From assembly GCA_027488395.1 (NCBI GenBank), contig JAIYBT010000025.1, positions 1 through 64,000 of the forward strand: DNA of 64,000 nucleotides, read 5' to 3'. Positions 1-9,938 of the stretch are shown in pieces (within the stretch, counting starts at the first letter, position 1; the number at the start of each line of letters is the position of its first letter). Below the pieces are notes generated by a model, which saw nothing but the letters and a program-made list of their open reading frames with translations, had not been told where the DNA came from and searched no databases. A program made the translations under genes and the position numbers. This DNA comes from Methylophilaceae bacterium. GTDB lineage: Bacteria; Pseudomonadota; Gammaproteobacteria; Burkholderiales; Methylophilaceae.

Positions 1-73
1 ATCCATGTACCAGTAATCCATGTACCAGTAATCCATGTACCAGTAATCCATGTACCAGTAATCCATGTACCAA
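1..73. repeat. 15-bp tandem repeat array, open at window edge
   Basis: The unit ATCCATGTACCAGTA is repeated four times exactly (1-60), followed by 13 bases of a fifth copy (61-73). The next ~30 bases look like decayed copies (ATCCCATGG...TAGTG). The array starts at the first base of the window, so its real length is unknown. There are no spacers, so it is not a CRISPR array. It lies beyond the 3' end of ppiD. Function unknown; it could be a variable-number repeat. Confidence 0.9.
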
Positions 74-126
74 TGATCCCATGGTTTAGTGATCAATTTT
101 GGAATGCTCGATATCTTTGAGTCAAT

Positions 127-155
127 AAAAAACCCAGGCTATGCTTGGGTTTTTT
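127..155 (-). terminator. Intrinsic terminator downstream of ppiD
   Basis: AAAAAACCCAGGC pairs with GCTTGGGTTTTTT across a 3-nt loop (one G-T pair). It has a T-run on either strand, so it can work in both directions. It sits 18 bases past the ppiD stop codon. Confidence 0.85.
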
Positions 156-172
156 GATACCTAAATACCTGT

Positions 173-2068
173 TTAATTTGATGAGGATAACAAGGCTTTA
201 GGATTCACTTGAATATTCTTTTGTGCCTTTAATGAGGATACATAGGCATATGTAATTTCACTGCCAATCGCTGATTGATAAACGCGGTAGGCCTTTTCAG
301 CCAGCGCAGGATCGTCTTTAAGCTTTTGGGTGACTGCATTGACTTTAATCAGCGTAAAGCCCTTATTCGCCTCATTAAAGCCAGCGTATGCGGGTAAGGT
401 GCGCGTGTTGACTTTAAACACATGCTTCATCACAGCATCACTTAACCCTTGCGCGTTTTTCCGATCAATCGTCACAGGAGAAATCCAATCTAATTCAGGC
501 GTTTTGCCTGCCTTAAGCTCAGCAACCAGTGCCTCACCTTTTTGTTTAGCCAACGCTGTTGCCGCTTCAATCTTCAATAAAGATTCAATCCCAGGTTTCA
601 CTTCATCAAATGAACGAGGCGCTTCAGGTGTAAACGCAACCACACGAGCCGCGACTAAATTATTGGCTGAAACTTCTACTGCTTCGGTATTACGCTTTTC
701 CTTAAGCACTTCATCAGAAAAAATCAAAGTCGCTAAACGCTCACTCTTGAAAAATTTAGCTATCTCATCACGGGTCATGGCCGGTGAATCCTGAATTTGT
801 AAGTTAAACTTTTTTGCAACAGGATTTAAACTTGCCGATTGCTCGTACACGGTGTTACCAAAATCGTCCGCTAGTTCAGCGTACTTTGCTTGCGCTTTTT
901 GAAAAATAAGCTCGGCTTTAATGTTAGTTTTAACGCTATTAAAGTCCGAAGATTCACCTGTCACTCCTGTTAACTTAATAATGTGGTAACCAAATTCAGA
1001 TTCCACCAAATTACTAATTTCTCCTACCTTCATCGCAAAAACAGCCTCTTCAAACGGTTTCACCATCGCACCACGACCGAAAGAACCCAGATCGCCACCA
1101 CGGGTAGCTGATCCAGTATCTTGCGAGTTCTCAATGGCTAACTTTTCAAACTTAGAAGGATTTGCCTTCACTTGTTGCAGTAAGTCTTCAGCTTTTTGTT
1201 TTGCTGTTGCCTTATCTTGTGCTGAAGCACCTGCATTGAATCCAATTAAAATATGACTGGCCTGACGCTCCTCATTGCCTTGAAATTTAGCCGCATTTTC
1301 ATCGTAATATTGTTTCACTTCTTCGTCTGAAACAGATACTTGGCCTACTAAGCCAGCAGCAGAAAGTAACGTAAACTGCAACTTCACTTTGGCAGGCGCA
1401 ATAAATTTTGTTTTGTGTTGGTTGTAGTAGGCCAGTACTTGCTCAGGCTTTATCGAGACTTGATTTGCAAATTCGCTGGCTTTGATATCGACGACAGTGA
1501 CTTCACGTTGCTCAAACTCAGAAAATAAGGCTTGGTCAGCTACTTTTTTTGGCATAAATACTAAATTACTCAAACCATCACGCACTTGTTGTGCCGCTAA
1601 ATCTTGACGTACACTTTGTTCAAATTTAGCAGGGGTTAATTTATTTTGTGAGAGTAATTGGTTATAGGTTTCTTCAGAAAACTTACCATTTGCTTGAAAT
1701 TCAGACATCCCTAAAATGTGTTGAGATAGCTGCTCGTCACTGATTTTAAAACGATAATCATCAATTGCATTGTCAACCAAGCGGCGCGAAATAATACCGT
1801 TCAGCACAGACTGTTTAAACGCAGGACTTTCCAGTAACGCTGCATCTACTTTTTGTCCCTGCCCTTGCATATAGTTGCGCGCATTTTCTACCGCACTGGA
1901 ATATTCTTGCAAAGAGATCTTGTGACCATCGACTTTGGCAACAGCGACTTGGTTACCCGCTTGATTGAGGTATGAATCGATACCAAATAGCGCAAATGGA
2001 ATGGTAATAAGTGCCAAAATAGCTTTCGCCATCCAGCCCTGCGTATGTTTTCTTAATGCTTCTAACAT
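173..2068 (-). CDS. ppiD: Periplasmic folding chaperone / peptidyl-prolyl isomerase PpiD
   Basis: PpiD is an inner-membrane-anchored chaperone that faces the periplasm and assists outer-membrane and secreted protein folding near the Sec translocon. From the chosen ATG at 2068 the protein has 631 residues. It has a short basic N-terminus (MLEALRKHTQGWM), a single membrane segment (about residues 15-32), a SurA-like N-terminal helical domain, and a parvulin domain around residues 265-360 (ASHILIGF ... RGGDLGSFGRG). The frame stays open 49 codons further upstream, but that part lacks PpiD features, so the inner start is preferred. Position after hupB with two tRNA genes between follows a common proteobacterial order. 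Confidence 0.95.
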   Translation of the reverse strand: MLEALRKHTQGWMAKAILALITIPFALFGIDSYLNQAGNQVAVAKVDGHKISLQEYSSAVENARNYMQGQGQKVDAALLESPAFKQSVLNGIISRRLVDNAIDDYRFKISDEQLSQHILGMSEFQANGKFSEETYNQLLSQNKLTPAKFEQSVRQDLAAQQVRDGLSNLVFMPKKVADQALFSEFEQREVTVVDIKASEFANQVSIKPEQVLAYYNQHKTKFIAPAKVKLQFTLLSAAGLVGQVSVSDEEVKQYYDENAAKFQGNEERQASHILIGFNAGASAQDKATAKQKAEDLLQQVKANPSKFEKLAIENSQDTGSATRGGDLGSFGRGAMVKPFEEAVFAMKVGEISNLVESEFGYHIIKLTGVTGESSDFNSVKTNIKAELIFQKAQAKYAELADDFGNTVYEQSASLNPVAKKFNLQIQDSPAMTRDEIAKFFKSERLATLIFSDEVLKEKRNTEAVEVSANNLVAARVVAFTPEAPRSFDEVKPGIESLLKIEAATALAKQKGEALVAELKAGKTPELDWISPVTIDRKNAQGLSDAVMKHVFKVNTRTLPAYAGFNEANKGFTLIKVNAVTQKLKDDPALAEKAYRVYQSAIGSEITYAYVSSLKAQKNIQVNPKALLSSSN

Positions 2069-2244
2069 AGTATGTATGTTCCAATATTCGATATTTTTTG
2101 ATGCGCATGAATATACCACAACCGCATCTTGATTGGCATGCTTAGCGCATATTGCATGGCTTGATACAATCAAGCGCTTAGGATAAATGAGCCAAAATTT
2201 ACAAAATCGTTTCAAGCAAAAAACACATAATATTTTAGAAATGA

Positions 2245-2274
2245 AAAAAGCCCTGAGATAACTCAGGGCTTTTT
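2245..2274 (-). terminator. Intrinsic terminator after tRNA-Asp
   Basis: AAAAAGCCCTGAG and CTCAGGGCTTTTT form a perfect 13-bp stem with an ATAA loop. It lies 3 bases past the tRNA-Asp CCA end and separates the tRNA from ppiD. Confidence 0.85.
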
Positions 2275-2277
2275 ATT

Positions 2278-2354
2278 TGGCGGAGCGGACGGGGCTCGAA
2301 CCCGCGACCCCCGGCGTGACAGGCCGGTATTCTAACCAACTGAACTACCACTCC
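2278..2354 (-). tRNA. tRNA-Asp (anticodon GTC)
   Basis: Cloverleaf of 77 nt with encoded CCA. The acceptor stem GGAGTGG/CCGCTCC has one G-T pair. The anticodon loop is CTGTCAC (anticodon GTC) between CCGGC arms, and the T-loop is GGTTCGAGCCC-like. It is followed immediately by a terminator. Confidence 0.96.
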
Positions 2355-2462
2355 AGTAAAAACAAAATTATAACATGGTCATTTATAATTTCAACAACTT
2401 ATTTATTATCCATGACTTAGCAATAATATTTAATGTAGTTTATTAAGTAAATCAGCTTAAAA

Positions 2463-2493
2463 AATAAAGAGCGCCAGCTTCGCACTCTTTATT
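2463..2493 (-). terminator. Terminator-like hairpin after tRNA-Val
   Basis: AATAAAGAG pairs with CTCTTTATT, with a GC-rich inner part (GC..GC), 16 bases past the CCA end of tRNA-Val. The T-run is broken (TTTATT), so it may be a weaker terminator or a processing hairpin. Confidence 0.6.
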
Positions 2494-2508
2494 GAAATTC
2501 TATTTACT

Positions 2509-2584
2509 TGGTGGGTGCTAACGGGGTCGAACCGCTGACATTCGCCTTGTAAGGGCGACGCTCTACCAACTGAGCTAAGCACCC
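2509..2584 (-). tRNA. tRNA-Val (anticodon TAC)
   Basis: Cloverleaf of 76 nt with encoded CCA. The acceptor stem is GGGTGCT/AGCACCC. The anticodon loop CTTACAA (anticodon TAC) is closed by CGCCC/GGGCG-type arms. The D-arm reads TAGCTCAGTTGGTAGAGC. It lies between hupB and tRNA-Asp. Confidence 0.96.
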
Positions 2585-2642
2585 GTAACAACATTAATAA
2601 ATGTTATCACTTCATATCGATTGATGAATCAATCAAAGAACA

Positions 2643-2915
2643 TTAGTTTACAGCATCTTTAAGGCCTTTACCAGCCCTAAATTTAGGAGATTTTGCAGCC
2701 TTGATATTAATTGTTGCGCCAGTACGAGGATTGCGGCCAGAGCGAGCAGCGCGCTCGCCAATGTAGAATGTACCAAAACCAATTAAGGTCACTATATCAC
2801 CGTTTTTTAATGCACCAGCAATTGCTTCAGTCGTGGCATCTAATGCGCGCGCTGCTGCTGCTTTTGAAATGCCTGCAGCATTTGCAATCTGATCAATTAA
2901 TTCTGATTTATTCAC
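2643..2915 (-). CDS. hupB: DNA-binding protein HU, beta-type
   Basis: HU is a small dimeric nucleoid protein that bends DNA without sequence specificity. The 90 residues match the usual family length. They begin [11 protein letters not shown], contain the beta-arm with RNPRTG (the proline that intercalates in the minor groove is in this motif), and end in the [19 protein letters not shown]-type tail. It sits downstream of lon as in many proteobacteria. A strong promoter lies in the lon-hupB gap, so it can be transcribed apart from lon. Confidence 0.97.
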   Translation of the reverse strand: MNKSELIDQIANAAGISKAAAARALDATTEAIAGALKNGDIVTLIGFGTFYIGERAARSGRNPRTGATINIKAAKSPKFRAGKGLKDAVN

Positions 2916-2942
2916 GTGTATCCCCTATATCGAGTTAGAAAA

Positions 2943-2959
2943 AACAGGCACATCCTGTT
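2943..2959 (-). other. Short hairpin at 5' end of hupB leader
   Basis: On the minus strand AACAGG-ATGTG-CCTGTT is followed by a run of six T. It begins about where transcription from the mapped promoter would start. It could stabilise the 5' end of the hupB mRNA or act as a weak attenuator. The stem has only 6 bp. Confidence 0.4.
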
Positions 2960-2964
2960 ATGAC

Positions 2965-2994
2965 TTTATATCAAGCGGCAAAACGCGCTGTCAA
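2965..2994 (-). promoter_or_regulatory. Sigma-70 promoter of hupB
   Basis: Reading the minus strand: TTGACA (2989-2994), an 18-bp spacer, TATAAA (2965-2970). GATATA overlapping the same spot gives a 16-bp alternative. It is about 50 bases upstream of the hupB start codon. Confidence 0.7.
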
Positions 2995-3034
2995 GCCAAT
3001 TCCTGCATTTTGCAGTCAAAACATGCCTTTTTGG

Positions 3035-5470
3035 TTAGTGTGTTATGGTTTGTTCTGAATTTGTATCAGTAGCCGCTACAATTTCAACGGGTGAAGCTTT
3101 TGTATCCAGCGGTTTGGGGGCTGACTCTAGGGCTAAATCCAACACTTGATCTATCCATTTCACACAATGAATCTCCAAATCTTTTTTTATATTGGCTGGA
3201 ATATCAACCAAGTCTTTTTCATTTGCACTTGGAATTAACACTGTCTTAATGCCTCCTCGATGCGCCGCCAGTAGCTTTTCTTTTAACCCCCCAATCGGCA
3301 ATACTTCGCCGCGTAGGGTAATTTCTCCTGTCATGGCTACATCCGCACGCGCAGGTATGCCAGTTAATACAGATACAATCGCAGTCGTTAATCCAATCCC
3401 TGCACTCGGACCATCTTTTGGCGTTGCCCCTTCAGGAAGATGTATGTGTATGTCATTTTTTTCGTAAAAATCAGGTGAAATTCCCAAGCCTTCTGCACGG
3501 CTCCGAACCACACTCATGGCAGCTGTCACCGACTCTTGCATCACATCGCCTAATTTACCCGTGGTAATGGTTTTGCCTTTACCAGGCAAAATGACAGTTT
3601 CAATGGTCAGTAACTCACCGCCCACCGATGTCCATGCTAAACCTGTCACTTGACCGACCTGATTGTCTTTTGCAGCCACACCAAAGTCATACCGTTTTAC
3701 GCCAAGGTATTGTTCAACATTTTTACTGCTGACATTGATTTTTTTAATGACTTTACTTTTCGCTTTTGCAAGCAGCAATTCCTTCACCGCTTTTCGACAT
3801 ATTTTTGCAATTTCTTGTTCTAACCGTCGCACACCAGCCTCGCGGGTATAGTAACGAACAATGTCACGTAACACGCCTTCTGCCACTTGAATTTCTGTGG
3901 CTTTTAATCCGTGAGCTTTCAACTGCTTAGGTAATAAATAGCGTTGCGCAATATTAATTTTTTCATCTTCGGTATACCCTGCCAGACGAATAATTTCCAT
4001 ACGATCTAGTAACGGCTCGGGGATATTCATGCTATTGGCGGTGGCTACAAACATGACATCACTTAAATCGTAATCAACTTCAACATAATGATCCGCGAAG
4101 GTATGATTTTGCTCAGGATCAAGCACCTCTAGCAATGCAGAAGATGGATCACCGCGCATGTCTTGACCCATTTTATCGACTTCGTCTAATAAAAATAGTG
4201 GGTTTTTAACTCCAACCTTGCTCATGCTTTGGAGGACTTTGCCTGGCATAGACCCGATATAAGTTCTTCGATGACCTCTAATTTCAGCCTCGTCCCTTAC
4301 CCCACCTAACGCCATACGTACAAATTTGCGGTTAACCGCCTTGGCAATACTTTGACCAAGCGAAGTTTTACCAACGCCGGGTGGCCCTACCAAGCATAAG
4401 ATAGGGGCTTTTAATTTACCAACGCGTTGCTGCACAGCTAAATACTCAACAATACGTTCTTTCACTTTATCTAACCCATAATGATCTGCATCTAAAATGG
4501 CTTCAGCAGCGGTTAAATCTTTACTAATTTTGGTTTTTTTCTTCCAAGGTAAATTAAGCAGGGTGTCGATATAATTTCTCACCACAGACGCTTCTGCAGA
4601 CATGGGTGACATAAGTTTGAGTTTTTTAAACTCTGCGTTGACTTTAGCCAGGGCATCTTTAGGCATGGACGCTTCTTTGATGCGTACTTCCAGCTCATCC
4701 ATCTCGGCATTTTCATCTTGCTCACCCAGTTCTTTCTGAATGGCTTTTACTTGTTCATTTAAATAATATTCGCGCTGACTTTTCTCCATTTGACGTTTAA
4801 CGCGCCCACGGATACGTTTTTCAACTTGCAAAATATCAATCTCAGATTCCATCAAAAATAGCAAATGCTCTAAACGCTCAATGACACTGAGCATTTCTAA
4901 CACTTTTTGTTTTTCTTCTAATTTAAGGGTTAAATGGGCTGAAATGGTATCCGCCATCCGACCGGGATCGTTGATGGTGGCTAAGGATGTAAGAATTTCT
5001 GGCGGAATTTTTTTGTTGAGCTTCACATACTGATCAAACTGCGTCATCACGGTACGCATTAACGCTTCCGCCTCACTCTCGTGTTGATCAGTTTGTGCAA
5101 TTTCCTCGCCTGCTGCCATAAAGCAATCTTCGGTTTCAGTAAATTGCGAGACACGTACACGATGCAATCCCTCTACCAACACTTTAACAGTGCCATCGGG
5201 TAATTTGAGCATTTGTAGCACCGTAGCAAGCGTGCCAATCTCGTACAGATCTTCAGCCACTGGATCATCTTTATTTGCAGACTTTTGGGCGACTAATAAA
5301 ATCTTTTTATCGCCATCTGAAGCACGCTCTAAGGCTTTCACGGACTTGCTTCGACCGACAAAAAGAGGAATGACAAGGTGCGGATATACCACCACATCAC
5401 GCAGTGGCAGTAGCGGAATTAAAGATGGGGAGTCAGCTTGAACGCTGGCAGACAAAGTTTGTTCAGTCAT
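3035..5470 (-). CDS. lon: ATP-dependent protease Lon (class LonA)
   Basis: Cytoplasmic ATP-dependent serine protease for damaged and regulatory proteins. Domains in order: Lon N-terminal substrate domain ([22 protein letters not shown]), coiled helical region, AAA+ module with Walker [10 protein letters not shown] and Walker [11 protein letters not shown], and the S16 protease domain with the Ser motif PKDGPSAG and the catalytic Lys region ([10 protein letters not shown]). About 811 residues from the ATG at 5470, which has GAAAG upstream. An in-frame ATG 13 codons earlier (5509) has a poorer ribosome site. It follows clpX after a gap holding a 28-bp palindrome. Confidence 0.96.
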   Translation of the reverse strand: MTEQTLSASVQADSPSLIPLLPLRDVVVYPHLVIPLFVGRSKSVKALERASDGDKKILLVAQKSANKDDPVAEDLYEIGTLATVLQMLKLPDGTVKVLVEGLHRVRVSQFTETEDCFMAAGEEIAQTDQHESEAEALMRTVMTQFDQYVKLNKKIPPEILTSLATINDPGRMADTISAHLTLKLEEKQKVLEMLSVIERLEHLLFLMESEIDILQVEKRIRGRVKRQMEKSQREYYLNEQVKAIQKELGEQDENAEMDELEVRIKEASMPKDALAKVNAEFKKLKLMSPMSAEASVVRNYIDTLLNLPWKKKTKISKDLTAAEAILDADHYGLDKVKERIVEYLAVQQRVGKLKAPILCLVGPPGVGKTSLGQSIAKAVNRKFVRMALGGVRDEAEIRGHRRTYIGSMPGKVLQSMSKVGVKNPLFLLDEVDKMGQDMRGDPSSALLEVLDPEQNHTFADHYVEVDYDLSDVMFVATANSMNIPEPLLDRMEIIRLAGYTEDEKINIAQRYLLPKQLKAHGLKATEIQVAEGVLRDIVRYYTREAGVRRLEQEIAKICRKAVKELLLAKAKSKVIKKINVSSKNVEQYLGVKRYDFGVAAKDNQVGQVTGLAWTSVGGELLTIETVILPGKGKTITTGKLGDVMQESVTAAMSVVRSRAEGLGISPDFYEKNDIHIHLPEGATPKDGPSAGIGLTTAIVSVLTGIPARADVAMTGEITLRGEVLPIGGLKEKLLAAHRGGIKTVLIPSANEKDLVDIPANIKKDLEIHCVKWIDQVLDLALESAPKPLDTKASPVEIVAATDTNSEQTITH

Positions 5471-5539
5471 AGATTCTTTCAATAGTGTCAAAGGATTGAC
5501 CTTTGTCATTAGATGGGAACATTCTTTGATAATTCAATA

Positions 5540-5567
5540 GCATCTACAGACGATCGTCTGTAGATGC
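5540..5567. promoter_or_regulatory. 28-bp perfect palindrome between clpX and lon
   Basis: The arm GCATCTACAGACGA (5540-5553) is followed directly by its exact reverse complement (5554-5567), with no spacer. There is no T-run downstream on the minus strand, so it is not a standard terminator. It could be an operator for a dimeric regulator controlling lon, or an mRNA hairpin between clpX and lon. Confidence 0.75.
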
Positions 5568-5601
5568 ATTTAGAAAAGCTTGATGCAGTGTTCAGGCAAC
5601 A

Positions 5602-6891
5602 CTAATGCGCGTTTTCAACCCGCTTTTGATCATCTTGATATAGCAACACAGGCTCAGAACGATGGTCAATCACGCCGTCATCGACAATTACTTTCGTCAG
5701 CCCTTTGAGTGATGGTAATTCATACATCAGATCTAATAAGGCATGTTCCATGATGGAGCGCAACCCACGAGCCCCTGTTTTGCGCTCTAATGCCTTTTTA
5801 GCGATGAGCAACAAAGCTGACTCTTCAAACTCGAGATCAACGCCCTCCATCTTGAAGAGTTTCATGTATTGCTTGGTTAACGCATTTTTTGGCTCAACCA
5901 AAATGGTCATGAGCGCGGCTTCATCTAAGGATTCAAGCGTGGCGACAACTGGCAAACGACCTATAAACTCTGGAATAAGACCAAATTTAATTAAATCCTC
6001 TGGCTCAACCTCACGCAACACTTCTCCGACTGCGCGCACATCCTCTTTGCTTTTCACTTGCGCACCAAAACCAATGCCACCCTTTTCCGAACGATGACGT
6101 ATCACTTTTTCTAAACCATCAAAAGCGCCACCACAAATAAATAAAATATTGGTAGTGTCGAGCTGAACAAACTCTTGATTTGGGTGTTTACGGCCACCTT
6201 GTGGTGGTACAGAAGCAATCGTACCTTCGATCAGTTTCAACAAAGCTTGCTGCACACCTTCACCAGACACGTCACGTGTAATTGAAGGATTGTCAGATTT
6301 ACGAGAAATCTTATCGACCTCATCGATATAGACGATGCCACGCTGCGCTTTTTCAACATCGTAATCACATTTTTGCAACAGCTTTTGCATGATGTTTTCT
6401 ACATCTTCGCCAACATAGCCAGCTTCCGTAAGCGTCGTTGCATCGGCCATCACAAAAGGTACATCTAATAAGCGCGCCAACGTTTGTGCCAATAATGTTT
6501 TACCTGAACCAGTTGGACCGATTAATAAAATATTACTTTTTTGAACTTCGACTTCGTCTTTATTACTTTGATTACCATCGGCTAATGGGTTGTAGCCCAA
6601 ACGCTTATAGTGATTGTATACCGCCACCGACAGATTTTTCTTAGCCTGTACTTGACCAATCACATACTGATCAAGAATAGAGCAAATTTCTTGTGGCGTT
6701 GGTAATTTTTTATCTGCCGATTTAATTTCGTTCAGATTCTGTATTTCTTCACGAATAATGTCATTGCATAAATCAACACACTCGTCGCAAATAAAAACAG
6801 AGGGGCCAGCAATCAGTTTTTTAACTTCATGCTGACTTTTGCCACAAAATGAGCAATATAAAAGTTTTTCACTTTCGGATTTGTTAGCCAT
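5602..6891 (-). CDS. clpX: ATP-dependent Clp protease ATP-binding subunit ClpX
   Basis: Hexameric AAA+ unfoldase that feeds substrates to ClpP. 429 residues, the usual length. N-terminal zinc-binding domain with CSFCGK and CDECVDLC (four Cys), Walker A GPTGSGKT, Walker [11 protein letters not shown], the RKSDN/ISRK region after Walker B, and the IGF loop (GGIGFG) that docks to ClpP. It lies 33 bases after clpP in the tig-clpP-clpX order. Confidence 0.98.
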   Translation of the reverse strand: MANKSESEKLLYCSFCGKSQHEVKKLIAGPSVFICDECVDLCNDIIREEIQNLNEIKSADKKLPTPQEICSILDQYVIGQVQAKKNLSVAVYNHYKRLGYNPLADGNQSNKDEVEVQKSNILLIGPTGSGKTLLAQTLARLLDVPFVMADATTLTEAGYVGEDVENIMQKLLQKCDYDVEKAQRGIVYIDEVDKISRKSDNPSITRDVSGEGVQQALLKLIEGTIASVPPQGGRKHPNQEFVQLDTTNILFICGGAFDGLEKVIRHRSEKGGIGFGAQVKSKEDVRAVGEVLREVEPEDLIKFGLIPEFIGRLPVVATLESLDEAALMTILVEPKNALTKQYMKLFKMEGVDLEFEESALLLIAKKALERKTGARGLRSIMEHALLDLMYELPSLKGLTKVIVDDGVIDHRSEPVLLYQDDQKRVENAH

Positions 6892-6924
6892 GCTATTCCT
6901 CTGTTAATCGAGTCGTATCGATCT

Positions 6925-7572
6925 TTAAGCGATAGTACGTGCAGCAATTACTTGATCAACCAAGCCATACTGCTGCGCTGCATCTGCGCTCATAAAATTA
7001 TCACGGTCAGTATCATTGGCAATCTCATCTACAGAACGGCCAGTATGATGTGCCATGATTGCATTTAATTTATCTTTTAAATACAAGATTTCTTTGGCAT
7101 GGATTTCAATGTCTGATGCCTGACCTTGAAAACCACCCAATGGTTGATGAATCATGACCCGTGAGTTAGGTAAGCAGTAACGTTTACCTTTAGCCCCTGC
7201 CGTTAACAACAAAGCGCCCATACTGGCTGCTTGACCAATACACAAGGTACTGACATCAGGTTTAATGAATTGCATCGTGTCGTAAATGGACATCCCCGCC
7301 GTCACCGACCCCCCTGGTGAGTTGATATACAGCGAAATATCTTTATCTGGATTTTCAGCTTCCAAAAATAACAACTGTGCAACCACTAAGTTAGCGGTCA
7401 TGTCATTGACTGGACCTACTAAGAAAATGACACGCTCTTTAAGTAAACGTGAGTAAATGTCATATGATCGCTCGCCTCGGCCACTTTGCTCAATGACCAT
7501 GGGGATATACCCCAACCCTTGTGGTTCTATTCTTTGTTGCATCATGTGCTCGCTTGCGCTCATATAGTTCAT
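6925..7572 (-). CDS. clpP: ATP-dependent Clp protease proteolytic subunit ClpP
   Basis: Serine peptidase that forms the tetradecameric chamber used by ClpX. 215 residues. The catalytic Ser is in [11 protein letters not shown], the His in [10 protein letters not shown], and the Asp in [10 protein letters not shown]. The first ATG (7572) is preceded by AGGTG located in the last codons of tig, suggesting translational coupling (2-base gap). Later in-frame ATGs at residues 4, 10 and 11 are alternatives. Confidence 0.97.
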   Translation of the reverse strand: MNYMSASEHMMQQRIEPQGLGYIPMVIEQSGRGERSYDIYSRLLKERVIFLVGPVNDMTANLVVAQLLFLEAENPDKDISLYINSPGGSVTAGMSIYDTMQFIKPDVSTLCIGQAASMGALLLTAGAKGKRYCLPNSRVMIHQPLGGFQGQASDIEIHAKEILYLKDKLNAIMAHHTGRSVDEIANDTDRDNFMSADAAQQYGLVDQVIAARTIA

Positions 7573-7574
7573 GT

Positions 7575-8882
7575 TTATACACCTGCCATTAGGTCATCAA
7601 ACTTAATTTTCTTATCGGTTACTTTGGATTTTTCAAGCACCCATGCCACTACATTTTCCTCTGTGGCAAGCGCTGCTGGTTCATCTAAGCGTTTAACGTC
7701 AGCGTAATACCAATTCACGAGTTCTTCTGGTTTTTCAAAGCTTTGCGCGAAGCTATCTACCATCGCACGGACTTGATCAGCAGAGGCATGTAACTGATGC
7801 GTATTGACAAGCTCAGTTAAAATCAACCGTAGCTTAGCATTACGTAATGCCTGCTCTTCAAACATGTCTGGGCTTAATTGCATGTCCGCAGGATTTAAAC
7901 CACGCTGCTGCAAATTCTGTGCAGCTGTTTGCATCACGCGATTGGCTTCAGCAGATACGATGGCTTTCGGTACATCAAATTGACTTTCGGCAACCAATGT
8001 ATTGAAAACCGCTTCTTTTACTCGCGCTTTTACGCGTTTTTCAACTTCTTGCACTAAACTTTGTTTGATTTCGGCTTTCATGGTGTCTAGATTGCCATCC
8101 TCAACACCTAGCGTTTTGGCAAACGCTGTATCGACTTCTGGATAGACTGGCTGGGAAACTGAAATAAATTTCACAGCATAAGTCACAGTTTTTCCAGCCA
8201 ATTGCGCAGGATTGTGGTCTTCTGGATACGTGATATCAAAACTTTTTTCAGCACCTGATTTACTGCCTAATAATGCATCATCAAACGCTTTAATACGGCC
8301 AGGTTCGCCTATTACTAAGTCAATACCTTTGTCACCTGTGGATTCAACTTCTTGACCCTCCATCGTGGCTGTTAATGTGATATTGATGCGATCGCCTTTT
8401 TTAGACATACGCTTCACAGGCTCAAAGCTCACACGTTGTTTCACCAACACCTCTAACGTTTTTTCAACATCAGCATCGGAAACTTCCAGGCTAGGACGTT
8501 CAATTTTAGATTTGCTCAAATCCCCAATCACCACTTCCGGGAAAATTTCAAAAGTAGCGGTATATTCGAATGCGTCTGCGGCATCTTCAAATGGCTTGTG
8601 TTCAATATTTGGGAAGCCAGCCACACGTAACTTATTGGTTTCAACAGCATCACCAAAACTGGTTTCTACCGCTTTAGAATACACCTCATCGCGTACTTGA
8701 TCACCGTAGTGCTGATTGACAAGGCCAATCGGTGCTTTACCGGGCCGAAAACCTGCAAACTTAGCGGTACGAGAAATTTGTTGCAAACGCTGCCTAATTT
8801 GCCCTTCTAATGGCGCCAAAGGGACTTTAATCGTCATGCGACGCTCTAAATTGCTAACTGTTTCAACAGATACTGCTGCCAT
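7575..8882 (-). CDS. tig: Trigger factor
   Basis: Ribosome-bound chaperone and peptidyl-prolyl isomerase acting on nascent chains. 435 residues, the normal length. The N-terminal ribosome-binding signature is present ([16 protein letters not shown], around residues 45-60). The FKBP-type PPIase domain follows at about 155-240 ([10 protein letters not shown]), then the helical C-terminal arms. First gene of the tig-clpP-clpX(-lon) block, with an AGGAAG ribosome site at 8888-8893. Confidence 0.97.
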   Translation of the reverse strand: MAAVSVETVSNLERRMTIKVPLAPLEGQIRQRLQQISRTAKFAGFRPGKAPIGLVNQHYGDQVRDEVYSKAVETSFGDAVETNKLRVAGFPNIEHKPFEDAADAFEYTATFEIFPEVVIGDLSKSKIERPSLEVSDADVEKTLEVLVKQRVSFEPVKRMSKKGDRINITLTATMEGQEVESTGDKGIDLVIGEPGRIKAFDDALLGSKSGAEKSFDITYPEDHNPAQLAGKTVTYAVKFISVSQPVYPEVDTAFAKTLGVEDGNLDTMKAEIKQSLVQEVEKRVKARVKEAVFNTLVAESQFDVPKAIVSAEANRVMQTAAQNLQQRGLNPADMQLSPDMFEEQALRNAKLRLILTELVNTHQLHASADQVRAMVDSFAQSFEKPEELVNWYYADVKRLDEPAALATEENVVAWVLEKSKVTDKKIKFDDLMAGV

Positions 8883-8900
8883 GCTGCACTTCCTGTAAAA

Positions 8901-8917
8901 ATCGTTGAATCAACGAT
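8901..8917. promoter_or_regulatory. 17-nt inverted repeat just upstream of the tig ribosome site
   Basis: ATCGTTGA and TCAACGAT are exact inverted arms around one base. On the minus strand the repeat is followed by TTTT and then the tig Shine-Dalgarno. It may be an operator or a 5' UTR hairpin controlling tig translation. The surrounding ~300 bases (8883-9178) between ridA and tig hold no gene I can support; they are A/T-rich and should contain the tig promoter. Confidence 0.45.
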
Positions 8918-9178
8918 GAGTTATGATAATTGCGACGCAATGGTTGCGCGCTCAAATAAAAATTCACAACCTGATATCACTTTAATCAAAGCAAAACGAT
9001 ATCAAATTGCAAAAAAACAGCATTAAAATATAACACAAGTCCAATTTGAAATAAACTTGTATGGCGCTTGGATCATGGTTTGTGATGATAGACAGGCACT
9101 TAAATGATGGAAATATTTACTTGCTTGCCTAATTAATCAATCACACTGATCTACTTATGTACTTTTTCTTACGCTCAC

Positions 9179-9559
9179 TCAAACATTTAATGCAACAATT
9201 GCCTCAATTTCGACTAGTACATCCCGTGGTAGCTTAGCCACTTGCACCGTTGAACGCGCAGGCGTGTGCGCTCCAAATGCATCGGCGTAAATGGTGTTCA
9301 TTGTTGCAAAATCATTCAAATCTTTTAGAAAGACCGTTGTTTTCACGACTTGTTGCATTGATACCCCAGCAGCCTCAACAATGGCGCGTAAATTTTCTAA
9401 TACTTGACGTGTTTGCACCGCAATATCGCCATCATTAAGCGAACCATCTGGACGCAATGGAATTTGACCAGAAGTAAACAATAAAGAACCAATCACCACT
9501 GCTTGCGCGTATGGCCCAATTGCAGCTGGGGCTTGAGGTGTATTAATGATATGCATCAC
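9179..9559 (-). CDS. ridA: RidA/YjgF family enamine/imine deaminase
   Basis: RidA hydrolyses reactive 2-aminoacrylate and related enamines made by PLP enzymes, protecting cells from metabolite damage. 126 residues, typical length. Visible family features: N-terminal TPQAPAAIGPYAQAV, SGQIPLRPDG, the conserved Arg in TPARSTVQVAKLP, and the C-terminal VEIEAIVAL with the catalytic-site Glu. The start could be the first or second ATG (MMHII); the second gives the more common length. Confidence 0.93.
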   Translation of the reverse strand: MMHIINTPQAPAAIGPYAQAVVIGSLLFTSGQIPLRPDGSLNDGDIAVQTRQVLENLRAIVEAAGVSMQQVVKTTVFLKDLNDFATMNTIYADAFGAHTPARSTVQVAKLPRDVLVEIEAIVALNV

Positions 9560-9618
9560 GTTTGCTTTCTAATTTAAAATTGTCACACGGGTAATAAAGG
9601 CTACACTGCCATCCAAAC

Positions 9619-9646
9619 AAAAAAGGCCTCCCAGGTGAGGGAAGCC
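9619..9646 (-). terminator. Intrinsic terminator after tRNA-Leu
   Basis: On the minus strand GGCTTCCC-TCACCT-GGGAGGCC (one G-T pair) is followed by six T. It lies 48 bases past the tRNA-Leu 3' end. Confidence 0.8.
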
Positions 9647-9693
9647 AATTTTAATAAGTGCACCAACATTTCGATTATATCAATCTTTATGAT

Positions 9694-9778
9694 TGGTGCG
9701 AAAGGAGAGACTCGAACTCTCACGCCTCGCGGCGCTGGAACCTAAATCCAGTGCGTCTACCAATTTCGCCACTTTCGC
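9694..9778 (-). tRNA. tRNA-Leu (anticodon TAG)
   Basis: Type II tRNA of 85 nt with encoded CCA. Acceptor stem GCGAAAG/CTTTCGC. The anticodon stem CTGGA/TCCAG encloses TTTAGGT (anticodon TAG). A long variable arm is present (CGCCGCGAGGCG) and the T-loop is GAGTTCGAGTCTC. Confidence 0.95.
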
Positions 9779-9938
9779 ATTGCCTGTTTAAAAATAAAAC
9801 GTATAAACATTCAATTTTTGAGATTATACCGTATTTTCAATGAGTCCCAAACACCGGCTTTAAACAATCATGATCGACATTGACAAGCATGGCTTTCAAC
9901 TGCAAGATGCAGGGCTTAGTAAATGACAGAAATTGATT

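Noticed and set aside
1-73. CRISPR array
   Set aside because: Units are directly adjacent 15-mers without spacers.
2068-2215. 49-residue N-terminal extension of PpiD
   Set aside because: The extension lacks PpiD features, while the inner start gives the usual basic N-terminus and membrane anchor.
5705-6097. 130-codon open frame opposite clpX
   Set aside because: Antisense to a highly conserved gene, low-complexity Ser/Asn/Arg-rich translation; a shadow frame.
9658-9843. Open frame across tRNA-Leu
   Set aside because: Overlaps a complete tRNA; the translation reflects the tRNA sequence.
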